Counted from the first letter of the stretch, positions 27,756 through 37,548 are shown. The stretch: DNA of 64,000 nucleotides from Neobacillus niacini (GCF_023715415.1 NZ_JAMBOB010000007.1:283183-347182), one strand, 5' to 3'. The notes: a model not told the origin generated them from the letters alone. Translations and numbers: made by a program.

Positions 27756-28466
27756 TTGAACGTTTGTAATGAAGAGACACTTGATCAGTATATTCCTTTA
27801 GTTCAGATGGTAGTGGGGCAAATGAAAAAAAGATTATCCGATCAAGCAGATGAAAAAGACCTTTTCTCATCTGGGCTGACGGGATTATGGGATGCAAGCA
27901 GGAAGTTTGATTCAAACCTTGGTGTCAAATTCGAAACGTATGCTGTTCAAAGAATACGAGGTGCAATCCTTGATGGTTTAAGACAATCGGATCCTGCTTC
28001 AAGGACGTTACGGAAAAAGGAAAAAGTCATTAGACAAGCCTTAGATACAGTAGAGCAATCCCTCATGCGCAAGCCGACGCGACAAGAAATAAGCGATTAC
28101 CTAGGAATGGATGTAAGTGAATATGAGCAGACTCTAGTGCAGATATCCTATATACAGCAAGATTCACTGGACAAACCTGTTGGAGAAATGGATAAGAGTA
28201 ATTCAAATTATCACCAAATCGAAGATCATTATTTTCAGAAGCAAGATGAATGGCTTGAGGCAAAAGAACGGAAAAAAATCCTAGCTTCTCTGATCGATGA
28301 ATTACCCGAAAGAGAAAAGCAAATCCTTTCCTTAATATATTTTGAGAATTTGAGCTTAACCGATGTAAGTAAAATCTTTGACGTACACAAATCACGAATC
28401 TCTCAAATTCATGCTCGTATTCTTAAAAAGTTACGGACAGCCATCGAGGAACAGGGCATCTTGTAG
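27756..28466 (+). CDS. sigD: Flagellar/motility sigma factor (SigD/FliA-like)
   Basis: Sigma-28-type factor directing late flagellar genes such as the TAAA-N15-GCCGATAC promoter of fliD here. It has region 2 (KFDSNLGVKFETYAVQRIRGAILDGLR), region 3 (RKPTRQEISDYLG) and region 4 (LPEREKQILSLIYFENLSLTDVSKIFDVHKSRISQIH). TTG 27756 follows GGTGAGGGGGG and gives 236 residues; ATG 27717, overlapping the flhG stop, is the alternative. In B. subtilis the che genes lie between flhG and sigD; here there are none. Confidence 0.93.
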   Translation: MNVCNEETLDQYIPLVQMVVGQMKKRLSDQADEKDLFSSGLTGLWDASRKFDSNLGVKFETYAVQRIRGAILDGLRQSDPASRTLRKKEKVIRQALDTVEQSLMRKPTRQEISDYLGMDVSEYEQTLVQISYIQQDSLDKPVGEMDKSNSNYHQIEDHYFQKQDEWLEAKERKKILASLIDELPEREKQILSLIYFENLSLTDVSKIFDVHKSRISQIHARILKKLRTAIEEQGIL

Positions 28467-28498
28467 GGTGCCTGTCACCACTGAATGGTGTCGATTGG

Positions 28499-28528
28499 TA
28501 ACCGTGGGGACGGTTCTGATGGCTTTTT
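28499..28528 (+). repeat. Palindromic repeat R1 (left arm only)
   Basis: AACCGTGGGGACGGTTCT followed by GATGGC and a T-run. It abuts the truncated Ig-like gene and is the first copy of the family met after the flagellar region. Confidence 0.8.
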
Positions 28529-28911
28529 TCTCTTTGGAAGTAAAAATAGACAAGTCAGTACCAACTTTAAATGTCTCATTTAATCATTCAGTCATAACTG
28601 ATCGAAACCATAAATTAGTTCCAATAAAAGCTTTTGTTGCAGCAGATGATAATTTATCTGGTATTTCCACAATTGAGTTGGTATCCATTATAAGTAACCA
28701 ACTTGATAACGGAAAAGGTGATGGCAATACGACTCAAGATATACAAGGTGCTGAATTTGGAATATCTGATACAGACTTTTTAGTACGTACAGAGAGAAAC
28801 GGCAGCGGAGATCGCATTTATACGGTTACTTATAAAGCTTCTGATAAGGCAGGCAACTATGTTATTTCTTCTCAAGATATTGTGGTAAAACACGATAATT
28901 CAAAAAAATAA
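28522..28911 (+). pseudogene. 3' fragment of a secreted Ig-like repeat protein
   Basis: From about 28540 the frame reads EVKIDKSVPTLNVSF...AADDNLSGISTIELVS...VTYKASDKAGNYVISSQ and ends at 28911. These are the strand motifs of bacterial Ig-like domains (KIDKxAP...DNxSG...DKAGN), similar in style to the end of the adhesin at 1139. There is no start codon with a ribosome binding site, no signal peptide, and the upstream sequence is repeat R1. It is therefore the truncated C-terminus of a larger surface protein whose 5' part was lost. Confidence 0.65.
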
Positions 28912-28918
28912 ATACTCC

Positions 28919-28957
28919 TAAAAAGGCAGTGATACATATATGTATTGCTGCTTTTTT
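28919..28957 (+). terminator. Terminator after the Ig-like fragment
   Basis: GCAGTGATACATA / TATGTATTGCTGC preceded by A-run and followed by T6. Confidence 0.85.
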
Positions 28958-29262
28958 CATTGATTTAAAAGTTGTACCATGGGTAGGTTTTTAAAAGGTT
29001 CATAAATATCCTCAATATGACATTTACAAATTGATTGACTAACATATGCTGGTGTTTTACCAAACGCCGTCATATAGAGAAGAAGGATAACTAGCATTTT
29101 GAACCTAAAGAGCTGCATAAGACAGCACCAATAAGACGATTCGTTCACCTTGCCGAATCGTCTTTTGTGTTTAAAAAGCAAAGAAGGTTCCAAATTCTAG
29201 AAATACTAGGATAGAAGATGTTAGAATAGTAGATAAGCAAATATTTTTTTTAGGGGGCAGCT
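28958..29262. other. Gap without a convincing gene
   Basis: About 305 bases. A reverse-strand reading frame of 78 codons exists (29193-28957) but has no ribosome binding site and is crossed by the hairpin at 29133-29168, so it is not called. The remainder is AT-rich and carries the ribosome binding site of the next gene. Confidence 0.5.
29133..29168. terminator. Perfect hairpin, possible bidirectional terminator
   Basis: AAGACGATTCG (29133-29143) / CGAATCGTCTT (29154-29164) followed by T's. Confidence 0.7.
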
Positions 29263-31116
29263 ATGAGAAAAGTTTTTAGTATAGTAATAGTATTTTTGTT
29301 AGTGGCTACATTTTTTCCGCAATCATCCTTTGCGGTTGAAAATTTTGAAAAGGTCTCTTCGCTGTCACTGGCATCGACGTATCCGTGTGCACAACCAGGT
29401 GCTAAAGTCACATGTAGTGATATTAATGTCATGTTGACGGAAAGTGCAATTGCTCATGGTATACCTCCGGAAGTTGCGAAGGCAGTGGCTTTTAGAGAAT
29501 CGAATTGGCAGCAGTGGGAAGATAACGCGCAGACGATCCCTACATTCAATAAGAATAATGATGGCGGGATCGGCATCATGCAAGTGACGGATAAGAGTTC
29601 TCGCTATGATGAGGAAAGGTTGAAGAATGATATTCAATATAATATTACTATCGGACTAGACATTCTAAATGAAAAGTGGGACCTAGGCAGACGAGGGGTC
29701 ATTCCCACAATCAATGATAATTCAAGAGATGTTATCGAAAACTGGTATTTTGCCGTGTTGGCCTACAATGGCGTAGTGGAAAAGAATAGCCCTACGAAGA
29801 AACTTGATGGCAGCAGAAATTTAAGTGCCTACCAGGAAGAGGTTTTTACATTTATTGAGGACAATAATGATATAACCTTAAAAACTCTACCATTTAATAG
29901 AGAAGAATTTAAATATGATCCTGAGGATGAGGATACAACGCTTATCTTTAACAAACTGCACTATCATGTACCAGGACCGTTAACCAAGTCTAAGCAGTTA
30001 TTCTCAAAAGGCGATAAAGTGTACACGGTTGCCGGTACTAATTTAAGAACCTCCAAAGATGGAGCTGGTCATAATCCTCTTAGCAGCAGACATGTAGCTG
30101 AGATTCTCGATGAAACCGTTTTTTATGACACATCTTTACAATCACCTTTCCGCCATTGGGTTCGATACCATATCCAACTAGCAGATGGAAGAACAGGCTA
30201 TGTTTCATCTGGTGCATTGGAGCCAATTACATCGAGGGTATCTGGTACTACTCGCTTTGATACCGCTATTGAAATCTCAAAAGAGGGATGGCAGGATGGC
30301 GCTGATACAGTTGTTCTTGTTTTCGGCAGGGATTTTCCAGATGCACTAGCAGGTGCACCCCTAGCTTACAAATATAATGCACCGATTCTATTGACGGAAA
30401 CGGCAAAACTAACACCTGCAACGAAAGCAGAAATAAAAAGACTTGGTGCAAACAGAGTGATTATATTAGGAAGTATAGTAGCGGTAAGCCAAGAAGTTGA
30501 AAATGAGTTGGTTTCTATGAATCTCAAAGAAGTGAAGAGAATTGGTGGAAAAACCCGTTTTGAAACGGCCCAATTAATTGCAAAGGAATTAGGTTCTACA
30601 AGTGGAAAGGCAATTGTCGCTACGGGCTTTGACTTTCCAGATGCACTTGCAGTCGCACCCTATGCTGCTCGAAACGGAATTCCAATCCTGTTATCAAAGG
30701 CCAATGAAATACCAGAGCCTACGAAGCAAGCATTAAAAGGGAAATCAACCATCTATGCAATAGGTGGATCTGGTGCATTGAATGCAGTAGTAATTGAACA
30801 ACTACCAGGAACTGTGAAACAAATTGCAGGCGGTAGTCGCTATGAAACGGCTGCAGAAATTATTAAGTTTTTTGATTTCGGTGAACAGCAAGCACTAGTT
30901 GCAACAGGTGAAAACTATGCGGATGCATTAACGGGTGCTGTACTCGCGGCAAAGAGAAACACCTCGCTATTATTAGTGAAACCAGATAATGTTTATACAC
31001 CAATTGAAAATATCATTAAACAACGCAGTATCCATAATTTTACCCTTCTCGGGGGTCCGGACGTTGTGGATGTTAACAATGAACTAGCGGAATTAGCAAC
31101 ATATTCACTTCAATAA
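29263..31116 (+). CDS. Secreted lytic transglycosylase-like protein with three CWB2 repeats
   Basis: The 617-residue protein has a signal peptide (1-25), a lysozyme-like SLT domain at about 50-200 (GIPPEVAKAVAFRESNWQQW with the candidate catalytic Glu, then GGIGIMQVTD and AVLAYNG), an SH3-like segment at about 245-325, and three cell-wall-binding type 2 repeats from about 325 to the end (SGTTRFDTAIEIS, GGKTRFETAQLIA, GGSRYETAAEII). CWB2 repeats bind wall polymers, so it is probably a wall-attached peptidoglycan-cleaving enzyme. AGGGGGCAGCT precedes the ATG. It is monocistronic with its own terminator. Confidence 0.9.
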   Translation: MRKVFSIVIVFLLVATFFPQSSFAVENFEKVSSLSLASTYPCAQPGAKVTCSDINVMLTESAIAHGIPPEVAKAVAFRESNWQQWEDNAQTIPTFNKNNDGGIGIMQVTDKSSRYDEERLKNDIQYNITIGLDILNEKWDLGRRGVIPTINDNSRDVIENWYFAVLAYNGVVEKNSPTKKLDGSRNLSAYQEEVFTFIEDNNDITLKTLPFNREEFKYDPEDEDTTLIFNKLHYHVPGPLTKSKQLFSKGDKVYTVAGTNLRTSKDGAGHNPLSSRHVAEILDETVFYDTSLQSPFRHWVRYHIQLADGRTGYVSSGALEPITSRVSGTTRFDTAIEISKEGWQDGADTVVLVFGRDFPDALAGAPLAYKYNAPILLTETAKLTPATKAEIKRLGANRVIILGSIVAVSQEVENELVSMNLKEVKRIGGKTRFETAQLIAKELGSTSGKAIVATGFDFPDALAVAPYAARNGIPILLSKANEIPEPTKQALKGKSTIYAIGGSGALNAVVIEQLPGTVKQIAGGSRYETAAEIIKFFDFGEQQALVATGENYADALTGAVLAAKRNTSLLLVKPDNVYTPIENIIKQRSIHNFTLLGGPDVVDVNNELAELATYSLQ

Positions 31117-31126
31117 CTAGTATTAA

Positions 31127-31156
31127 AGCCAAGGAGAAATCCTTGGTTTTTCTTTC
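31127..31156 (+). terminator. Terminator
   Basis: CCAAGGA (31129-31135) / TCCTTGG (31140-31146) followed by T-rich sequence. Confidence 0.88.
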
Positions 31157-31164
31157 TGGTCTTT

Positions 31165-31250
31165 TGGCATCTTGGGGACGGTTCTGATGACATTTTATGA
31201 GATACCTAACCATAAACGAACCATGGATAGTGGGGGCAGACCCCCACTAA
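31165..31250 (+). repeat. Palindromic repeat R2 (right arm degenerate)
   Basis: Left arm with TTGGGGACGGTTCTGATGAC (31172-31191), loop containing CTAACC, and a decayed right arm. GTGGGGGCAGACCCCCAC forms a separate small palindrome at 31230-31247. Confidence 0.7.
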
Positions 31251-31261
31251 AGTAACGTTGT

Positions 31262-31298
31262 AAAGGAGGACGGTATGCTGGGCACACCGTCCTCCTTT
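31262..31298 (-). terminator. Terminator of the MBL gene
   Basis: AAAGGAGGACGGT / ACCGTCCTCCTTT, a 13-bp perfect stem overlapping the reverse-strand stop codon; the T-tail is short. Confidence 0.75.
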
Positions 31299-32143
31299 CA
31301 TTTCTTCCGGTTCCCGTTAACGAAATTTTGAATATACTCGAGTTGTTCTTCGTTCGGGCTTTCCTCTCGCACCTCGGTAAATCTAGCGACAGCCTTATCA
31401 AGAGAGACCTCTTTGTCCACGATTTCCCCGATGTTTGTTAGATCATCAAAGAAACTCCACATTTCTTCGCGAGTTTTTGGATTTTGGTGCCCGGTTACAT
31501 ACATATCGACTTCATATTTTTTTATTTTGTCTAATAGGATCACCAGTTCCTCTAGGTCATAGCTCCATTCGCCACTATAAAAGTCCTGATAAATGCAATC
31601 TCCTAAAAACATAATTTTTTCATCTGGAATGTAAATAATAGAAGAATCCTGTGCATGGACACCTCCAACATGCTCAACTACACAGGTCACGCCACCCAAA
31701 TCAATTTCAATTTTATTGGTAAAGGCAAGATCCGGCTCCTTCAAATTCAAATGATCCCGGTTAGGCATTTCCCGTTTTATCATGTCTCGACAAAACTCAA
31801 TTTCTTCCCCTGTCTCCACTCGTGCATCTAATGAGGCATCATCCCATTGAAGTGTTTTCAAATACTCTAACTTATTCTTCGTCGCCTCATGGCTAATGGT
31901 TACGTATCCCATTGTTTCCATCCCAAAAATATGATCCCAATGCCAGTGGGTAAGGACCACAAACTTCACAGGCGTTATATTCATTTTATCTACTAACTCG
32001 AGAAAATCCCGTGCATGTGAAGGTGAATTCCCAGAGTCAACGATGACACTAAAATTATCCCCACAAATTAGCCCCAATGCAGGACGATCCGTTTCTGAAT
32101 AATGCGGCATATAAAACACTTTATTTGTTAGTTGTTTTAACAT
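31298..32143 (-). CDS. MBL-fold metallo-hydrolase
   Basis: A 281-residue metallo-beta-lactamase fold protein with the metal motif THWHWDH (HxHxDH) at about 82-88, a later VEHVGGVHAQDSS segment and FLGDCIYQDF supplying further ligands. Substrate is unknown; glyoxalase II or other thioester or phosphodiester hydrolases share the fold. It stands alone between repeats R2 and R3. Confidence 0.88.
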   Translation of the reverse strand: MLKQLTNKVFYMPHYSETDRPALGLICGDNFSVIVDSGNSPSHARDFLELVDKMNITPVKFVVLTHWHWDHIFGMETMGYVTISHEATKNKLEYLKTLQWDDASLDARVETGEEIEFCRDMIKREMPNRDHLNLKEPDLAFTNKIEIDLGGVTCVVEHVGGVHAQDSSIIYIPDEKIMFLGDCIYQDFYSGEWSYDLEELVILLDKIKKYEVDMYVTGHQNPKTREEMWSFFDDLTNIGEIVDKEVSLDKAVARFTEVREESPNEEQLEYIQNFVNGNRKK

Positions 32144-32210
32144 TTTAATACCTTCTCTCGTGGCTTTTAAAGAATGTCCTCATTATACTATTGAAAATAG
32201 GAACATCAAA

Positions 32211-32260
32211 GTCGCCTGGGTGACAGTTCTAGGAACCATGAGAATCGTCCCTGCGGCACT
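32211..32260 (+). repeat. Palindromic repeat R3 (diverged)
   Basis: Left arm GGGTGACAGTTCT, right arm ACCATGAGAATCGTCCC; the loop is almost absent. Confidence 0.7.
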
Positions 32261-32349
32261 TCCCGTGGCACACACGCCAGTGGCACATTTTACTAGATTG
32301 TATTTTTTGAAAGTGCTTGCGTGAAATAAAAAGATATGCTATTTTTAAC

Positions 32350-32378
32350 TTGTATAAAAAATAGACATGTATAAAAAT
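32350..32378 (+). promoter_or_regulatory. Candidate operator of the nucleoside operon
   Basis: TGTATAAAAA occurs twice, at 32351 and 32368, with a 17-bp period, 30 bases before deoD. The GntR/HutC-type regulator encoded at the end of the operon is an obvious candidate ligand. No palindromic HutC consensus was found, so this is tentative. Confidence 0.35.
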
Positions 32379-32406
32379 AATATCTTCTACTAAAGGAGCA
32401 AATGAA

Positions 32407-33123
32407 ATGATGGTCAATACAAAAGAAACACCTCATATTAAACCAAATGGAGTAGAAATTGCTGAGACGGTATTGTTACCGGGGGATCCTTTACGAGCAA
32501 AGTTTATTGCCGAAACCTTTTTAGAAAATGTTGTGTGCTTTAACGAAGTAAGAGGAATGTTAGGGTATACAGGCACGTACAAAGGTAAGAAAATTTCCGT
32601 AATGGGTACTGGAATGGGTGCGCCAAGTATGGGGATCTATTCTTGGGAATTAATCAATGTTTTTGGCGTTAAAAACTTAATCAGAATTGGTACTTGTGGT
32701 GCCATGCAGGAAAACATTAATTTATATGATGTAATTTTAGGAATGGGATCCGCAACAGATTCCAACTTTGGCCAACAATTTAATTTACCTGGACAATTTC
32801 CATTAACGGCTTCTTTCGAACTTTTAGAAAAAGCGAAAAAAGCAGCGGATGAAAAAGGACAAAAAGTTCACATTGGAAACATCTTATCAAGCGATGTATT
32901 CTACAGTGCTGATCCAACTGCTATTAAGAAATGGCAAGATATGGGGATCTTGAGTGTTGAAATGGAATCCGTATCCCTATATTGGAATGCGATTAAAGCT
33001 GGGGTAAATGCGTTATGTATTTTAACCGTTAGCGATCATTTAATTACAGGTGAACAGACTTCTACAGAAGAACGTCAAACTGCCTTTACAAAAATGATGG
33101 AAATCGCATTAGAATTAGCTTAA
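32407..33123 (+). CDS. deoD: Purine nucleoside phosphorylase, DeoD type
   Basis: Phosphorolyses purine (deoxy)nucleosides to base and (deoxy)ribose-1-phosphate. The 238-residue hexameric-type enzyme has LLPGDPLRAKFIAE, GTGMGAPSMGIY, RIGTCGA, VEMESVSLYW and the catalytic TVSDHLITG. Ribosome binding site AAAGGAGC. First gene of a nucleoside operon with deoB. Confidence 0.96.
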   Translation: MMVNTKETPHIKPNGVEIAETVLLPGDPLRAKFIAETFLENVVCFNEVRGMLGYTGTYKGKKISVMGTGMGAPSMGIYSWELINVFGVKNLIRIGTCGAMQENINLYDVILGMGSATDSNFGQQFNLPGQFPLTASFELLEKAKKAADEKGQKVHIGNILSSDVFYSADPTAIKKWQDMGILSVEMESVSLYWNAIKAGVNALCILTVSDHLITGEQTSTEERQTAFTKMMEIALELA

Positions 33124-33250
33124 TTTTATTCAGTAAACATGAAAGACAAGCCTCCTACCCGGCTCGTTGTCGTGAAGGAAGCTTGCTATTATCCATATAT
33201 TGAAAACGCTCTTAATTAACTTTGTTTCAAATTATACTGGAGGTACTATC

Positions 33251-34660
33251 ATGCATAGTTCAATTGAAAACAAACCGGTTGTTAACCTAAGTAAAACGGT
33301 TCCGGTCGTATTACTGTTAATGATTTTTTCACTCGTTATTGATAACTCTTTTAAAATTATTTCTCCAGATTTAGTAAAATATTTTGGCGTATCCGCAAGT
33401 ACAGTAAGCTGGCAAGTTACGCTTGCAGGATTGGTTATTGGAATCGGCGCTGTTGTTTATTCTTCTTTATCTGACTCGATTAGTGTACGAAATTTACTAG
33501 TAGTCGGTATTATTTTGATTTGTGCGGGTTCTTTACTTGGTTATATTGTATCAGATAATTATTGGTTACTCGTTTTTTCAAGAATCATCCAATCTGCTGG
33601 TTTAGGGGCAACAGAAACACTTTACTTAATTTTTGTCGCTAAATACGCAAGTGCAGCAGACCAAAAAAAGTATTTGGGCTTCAGTACAAGCAGTTACCAG
33701 CTTGCGACCGTTATTGGTATATTAACAGGCGGATTTGTTACTACGTATCTGCAATGGCAAAACTTGTTTTTAATTCCTTTATTAAGCTTACTATTATTGC
33801 CATTCATTCTTAAATTATTACCAAAAGAAGAAACAAAGAAAAATCATGTAGACTTTATCGGACTCATTTTAATCGCAACAGTGGCTACTTCTATCATGTT
33901 GTATATGTCCTATTTCAATTGGGGACTTTTTATTCTCTTTGTTGCATCTGTTTGTGTGTTCTTATTCTATATTAGTAAAAAGAAAAATGCATTTATTACG
34001 ATTGAATTCTTTAAGAACAAACAATTTTTAGCTGTATTAATGGTGGCATTTATCATTTATTCTACTTATGCTGCTTATGCGCTAAATACACTTTCGTTCC
34101 TGTTAACGACTGTATATGATATCAAATTGGATTCTGTTTCATTGATGTTCATACCTGCGTGTTTGTTAGCCGCAACAGTTGGGGCGTTTTCAGGGAAAAT
34201 AGGAAAATATCTAAATAGTAAGCAATGTATTTATTTAGCAATGAGTTTAATCACGATTAGCATATTTATGGGTGCTATTTTTGTAGATTCATCTATTATT
34301 GTATTTGTTATTTCTCTTATTTTATTCTCATGTAGCTTTGCCTTGTTATATGCGCCATTAATCGATACAAGCATTAAAAATGTTCCAGTTGAAAAGGCAG
34401 GGACAGCATTAGGATTCTATAATTTATGCATTAACATTGCGATGTCAGCTGGTTTCACGTATTCAGCGTTTTTAATTGATAAGAAAGATTTACAATTTGG
34501 CTTTTTGAGTTTTACAACAGATAATGCAGCAGCATTGAACTACGGTTCCATTATCCTTATTATTGCAGCCATTGCTCTATTTTCAATTGTTTTATTCTGG
34601 GCTTTAGTTGGCCGTAAAAAAGACAATAACATTCTAAATCAAGGGAAGCGAGCAGCTTGA
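33251..34660 (+). CDS. MFS transporter, candidate nucleoside importer or exporter
   Basis: A 469-residue membrane protein with about 14 hydrophobic segments and the layout of the DHA2/Tet38-like branch of MFS transporters ([41 protein letters not shown]). ATG 33251 with GGAGGT upstream is chosen over an earlier in-frame ATG. It sits between deoD and deoB and shares a TTGA overlap with deoB. A nucleoside substrate is inferred from context only; a drug or metabolite role remains possible. Confidence 0.85.
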   Translation: MHSSIENKPVVNLSKTVPVVLLLMIFSLVIDNSFKIISPDLVKYFGVSASTVSWQVTLAGLVIGIGAVVYSSLSDSISVRNLLVVGIILICAGSLLGYIVSDNYWLLVFSRIIQSAGLGATETLYLIFVAKYASAADQKKYLGFSTSSYQLATVIGILTGGFVTTYLQWQNLFLIPLLSLLLLPFILKLLPKEETKKNHVDFIGLILIATVATSIMLYMSYFNWGLFILFVASVCVFLFYISKKKNAFITIEFFKNKQFLAVLMVAFIIYSTYAAYALNTLSFLLTTVYDIKLDSVSLMFIPACLLAATVGAFSGKIGKYLNSKQCIYLAMSLITISIFMGAIFVDSSIIVFVISLILFSCSFALLYAPLIDTSIKNVPVEKAGTALGFYNLCINIAMSAGFTYSAFLIDKKDLQFGFLSFTTDNAAALNYGSIILIIAAIALFSIVLFWALVGRKKDNNILNQGKRAA

Positions 34661-35835
34661 AAAAATTCAAACGAATACACTTAATTGTCATGGATTCCGT
34701 AGGGATTGGCGAAGGAAAAGATGCGGCTCAATTTAATGATGTCGGATCTCATACGCTCCTGCACATTGCAGAACATATGAATGGATTGAATGCGCCTAAC
34801 CTAGCAAAATTAGGACTATCAAATATTGTAGAGATCTTGGGTGTACCGAAAGCGGATAAACCGCTTGCTTATTATACAAAATTACAAGAAAAATCAGTGG
34901 GAAAAGATACAATGACAGGGCATTGGGAACTCATGGGTTTGAATATAGACAAGCCTTTTAATGTTTACCCAAATGGATTCCCTGATAAATTAGTTAAACA
35001 GATTGAAGAAATAACAGGCCGTAAAGTCGTAGCGAATAAACCTGCAAGCGGGACAGCAATCATAGATGAATATGGGGAGCACCAAATGAAAACAGGTGAT
35101 TTAATCGTCTATACCTCAGCTGACCCTGTTCTGCAAATTGCAGCTCATGAAGAAATTATTCCACTAGAAGAACTATATGATATTTGTGAAAAGGTTCGAG
35201 AAATCACGAAAGACCCTGAATATTTAATCGGCCGAATTATCGCGAGGCCATATGTGGGGGAACCTGGGAACTTCACAAGAACCTCCAATCGTCATGACTA
35301 TGCATTAAAACCATTTGGAAAAACAGTCATGAATAGCCTGCAGGATGGCGGCTTAGACGTGATTGCCATTGGGAAAATTAATGATATTTTTGATGGCGAA
35401 GGGGTTACAGAATCCATTCGGACGAAAGACAACATGGATGGAATGGACAAATTGCTCGACGTCATAAAGAAGGATTTCACAGGGATGAGTTTCTTGAATT
35501 TAGTCGATTTTGATGCGTTATATGGCCATCGCCGTGACCCAGAGGGCTATGGAAAAGCATTAGAAGCATTTGACCAACGTTTAGCCGAAGTATTGGATTC
35601 ACTCCAAGAGGATGATTTATTAATCATAACGGCTGACCATGGCAATGATCCAACGTTTGCTGGTACAGACCATACGCGTGAATTTATTCCTGTATTGGTG
35701 TATTCGAAACTATTTAAGGACTCTGGCAAATTACCTGAAAATGATACATTTGCTGATATTGGGGCAACAATCGCCGATAATTTCGATGTGAATATGCCGG
35801 AATATGGTGATTCATTCTTACCATTCCTAAAATAA
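34657..35835 (+). CDS. deoB: Phosphopentomutase
   Basis: Interconverts (deoxy)ribose-1-phosphate and -5-phosphate. The 392-residue alkaline-phosphatase-fold enzyme has metal motifs [23 protein letters not shown] at the active site, and [22 protein letters not shown] start overlapping the upstream stop, with AAGGGAAG as ribosome binding site. It completes the DeoD pathway into the pentose phosphate pool. Confidence 0.97.
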   Translation: MKKFKRIHLIVMDSVGIGEGKDAAQFNDVGSHTLLHIAEHMNGLNAPNLAKLGLSNIVEILGVPKADKPLAYYTKLQEKSVGKDTMTGHWELMGLNIDKPFNVYPNGFPDKLVKQIEEITGRKVVANKPASGTAIIDEYGEHQMKTGDLIVYTSADPVLQIAAHEEIIPLEELYDICEKVREITKDPEYLIGRIIARPYVGEPGNFTRTSNRHDYALKPFGKTVMNSLQDGGLDVIAIGKINDIFDGEGVTESIRTKDNMDGMDKLLDVIKKDFTGMSFLNLVDFDALYGHRRDPEGYGKALEAFDQRLAEVLDSLQEDDLLIITADHGNDPTFAGTDHTREFIPVLVYSKLFKDSGKLPENDTFADIGATIADNFDVNMPEYGDSFLPFLK

Positions 35836-35848
35836 TATGTTACGATAA

Positions 35849-35882
35849 TGAAAACCCCCAAAAATGTTTTTTGGGGGTTTTG
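35849..35882 (+). terminator. Terminator after deoB
   Basis: AAAACCCCCAAAAA / TTTTTTGGGGGTTTT with a 3-base loop. Confidence 0.93.
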
Positions 35883-35912
35883 TTAAATATTTCTGAAAAG
35901 GAAGCGGACTGA

Positions 35913-36647
35913 ATGAATACAAATAAACTTGCGCAATTGAAAAGACCGCTCTATATAAATGTTTATGACGAGCTCCTTCTCCAAATCAAGATGGGAGTAT
36001 TTCCCGTAGACACTAGACTTCCATCAGAACCAGATTTAGCAAGCAGACTAGGGATTAGCCGGGCAACTTTACGACAAGCGCTTGCTCTTTTGCAGGATGA
36101 TGGAATTGTACGTAATATACGCGGAAAAGGAAATTTTGTGGTTAATTCAGTTAGCAAACATGAGGAAGTTCATTTAGAAAAATTAACGAATCCTATGCAT
36201 AAGTGTCATATTAACACTTTTGACCGAATCGATACACATTATCGAATCGATGAGGATACGGAATATACGAAACAAATTTTAAAGAGAGACTCGTCTAAAG
36301 TGGTTGCGTTTGAACGATTGTATCGAAAGGAAAAAGAGTTGGTAGCGTATGCGTTCACGTTTATGTCTATGGAAACAGTAGAAAGTTTATCCTTGGACAT
36401 AAATAATGAGGAGGAGCTGCTTAATTTTCTAGAAAATCATGTGTATGCGAATGCCAACCATGGTGAAATGGAAATAAAATATACTCATACCGTCAATTTA
36501 GCCGATAAGAATGAAGAATTAATCGGCCAAAACGAATGCTTTTTACTATTAGAAAGCCTTTATGATAATGAAGATTCTCCAATCATGCATAATAAATTTT
36601 ATATCCCCCAGCAGTTTTCAAACATAAAATTGAATATTTACAAATAA
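35913..36647 (+). CDS. GntR-family regulator, HutC/UTRA type
   Basis: The 244-residue protein has an N-terminal winged helix (about 10-75: LPSEPDLASRLGISRATLRQALALLQDDGIVRNIRGKGNFV) and a C-terminal UTRA effector domain (about 90-240). Transcribed in the same direction after the deoB terminator, it probably senses a nucleoside or sugar phosphate and controls the deoD operon. That target is inference. Confidence 0.9.
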   Translation: MNTNKLAQLKRPLYINVYDELLLQIKMGVFPVDTRLPSEPDLASRLGISRATLRQALALLQDDGIVRNIRGKGNFVVNSVSKHEEVHLEKLTNPMHKCHINTFDRIDTHYRIDEDTEYTKQILKRDSSKVVAFERLYRKEKELVAYAFTFMSMETVESLSLDINNEEELLNFLENHVYANANHGEMEIKYTHTVNLADKNEELIGQNECFLLLESLYDNEDSPIMHNKFYIPQQFSNIKLNIYK

Positions 36648-36655
36648 GAAAGAAG

Positions 36656-36757
36656 GAGCCGGGGGGACGGTTCTGGTGGCTTTGGTAATGATCATTGAAC
36701 TAAAACTAATTATTGGTTTGTGACACAACCCCAAAAACGAGCCATCCCCACGGCACT
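36656..36757 (+). repeat. Palindromic repeat R4
   Basis: Left arm GGGGGGACGGTTCTGGTGGC, a long AT-rich loop, right arm ACGAGCCATCCCCACGGCAC abutting the stop of the PHP phosphatase gene. Confidence 0.75.
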
Positions 36758-36759
36758 TT

Positions 36760-37548
36760 TTATATTTTCACTGCTATCGGCCTTCTTTTCTCAAATTTAT
36801 AAATATAGTTAAATCCACAATCCTTTGCTAAAGTAAGTGCATCTGTGAGGTTGGCACCAACAGTCTCAACCGTATGGGAGTCTGAACCAATCGTCAAAAT
36901 TTCTCCGCCTAGCTCTTTATACAATTGGATGATTTCGATGGAGGGTAATGTTTGGCTCAATCCCGATCTAAGTCCAGAAGTATTAATCTCCATTCCTATA
37001 TTTCTATCAATTGCCTTTTTCAGTATTTGTTCGATTATTTCTTGGTATTGTCGAAAATCATATAGACCATTTTCATTATAGGCATATCGTTTCATTAAAT
37101 CGAAATGGGCTATCACATTTATATCCGCTGTGGATACCATATGATAGAGTTCAGTAAAATACCGCTCATTTGCGGTTGAATGATCCTCTTTAAGGGCCAG
37201 ACGAAGCTTCTGGTTGTTGAGGTTATGAACAGAACCTAGGATGAAATCTAGATCTAGAGGTTTTAGTGTTTCAACATATTGTTCTTTTAATAGATGTGGC
37301 TCACAAAGTTCAATTCCAGCTTTAACGGTTAGATGGCTTTGAAATTGTTCCTGACAGGAGCGAATATCGCCTAAATAGTTTTCGAACACCATGTGCCCGT
37401 AAGTCGGAGCAAGGGGATTAACGGAGAAATGCTCGGTGAAGCAAATTTCATGGATTTGATTCTCGATTGCTTTTTTACATACTTCCGCCATAATCGCTTT
37501 CGAATCAAAGGAATGATTAGTGTGATGATGATAATCCATTAGGTACAT
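36760..37548 (-). CDS. PHP-domain phosphatase, histidinol-phosphatase type
   Basis: A 262-residue PHP-fold protein with the metal motif DYHHHTNHSFDS at the N-terminus, EICFTEHFSV, GIELCEPHL, GSVHNL, and GSDSHTVETVG near the C-terminus. It resembles HisJ/HisK-type histidinol phosphatases, though no other his gene is nearby, so another phosphoester substrate is possible. Confidence 0.85.
   Translation of the reverse strand: MYLMDYHHHTNHSFDSKAIMAEVCKKAIENQIHEICFTEHFSVNPLAPTYGHMVFENYLGDIRSCQEQFQSHLTVKAGIELCEPHLLKEQYVETLKPLDLDFILGSVHNLNNQKLRLALKEDHSTANERYFTELYHMVSTADINVIAHFDLMKRYAYNENGLYDFRQYQEIIEQILKKAIDRNIGMEINTSGLRSGLSQTLPSIEIIQLYKELGGEILTIGSDSHTVETVGANLTDALTLAKDCGFNYIYKFEKRRPIAVKI

Noticed and set aside
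28957..29193. Reverse-strand frame of 78 codons
   Set aside because: No ribosome binding site, crossed by a perfect terminator-like hairpin, and no recognisable motif.
33124..33250. Terminator between deoD and the MFS gene
   Set aside because: CAAGCCTCC / GGAAGCTTG pairs imperfectly with a long loop and lacks a T-run; read-through seems likely.
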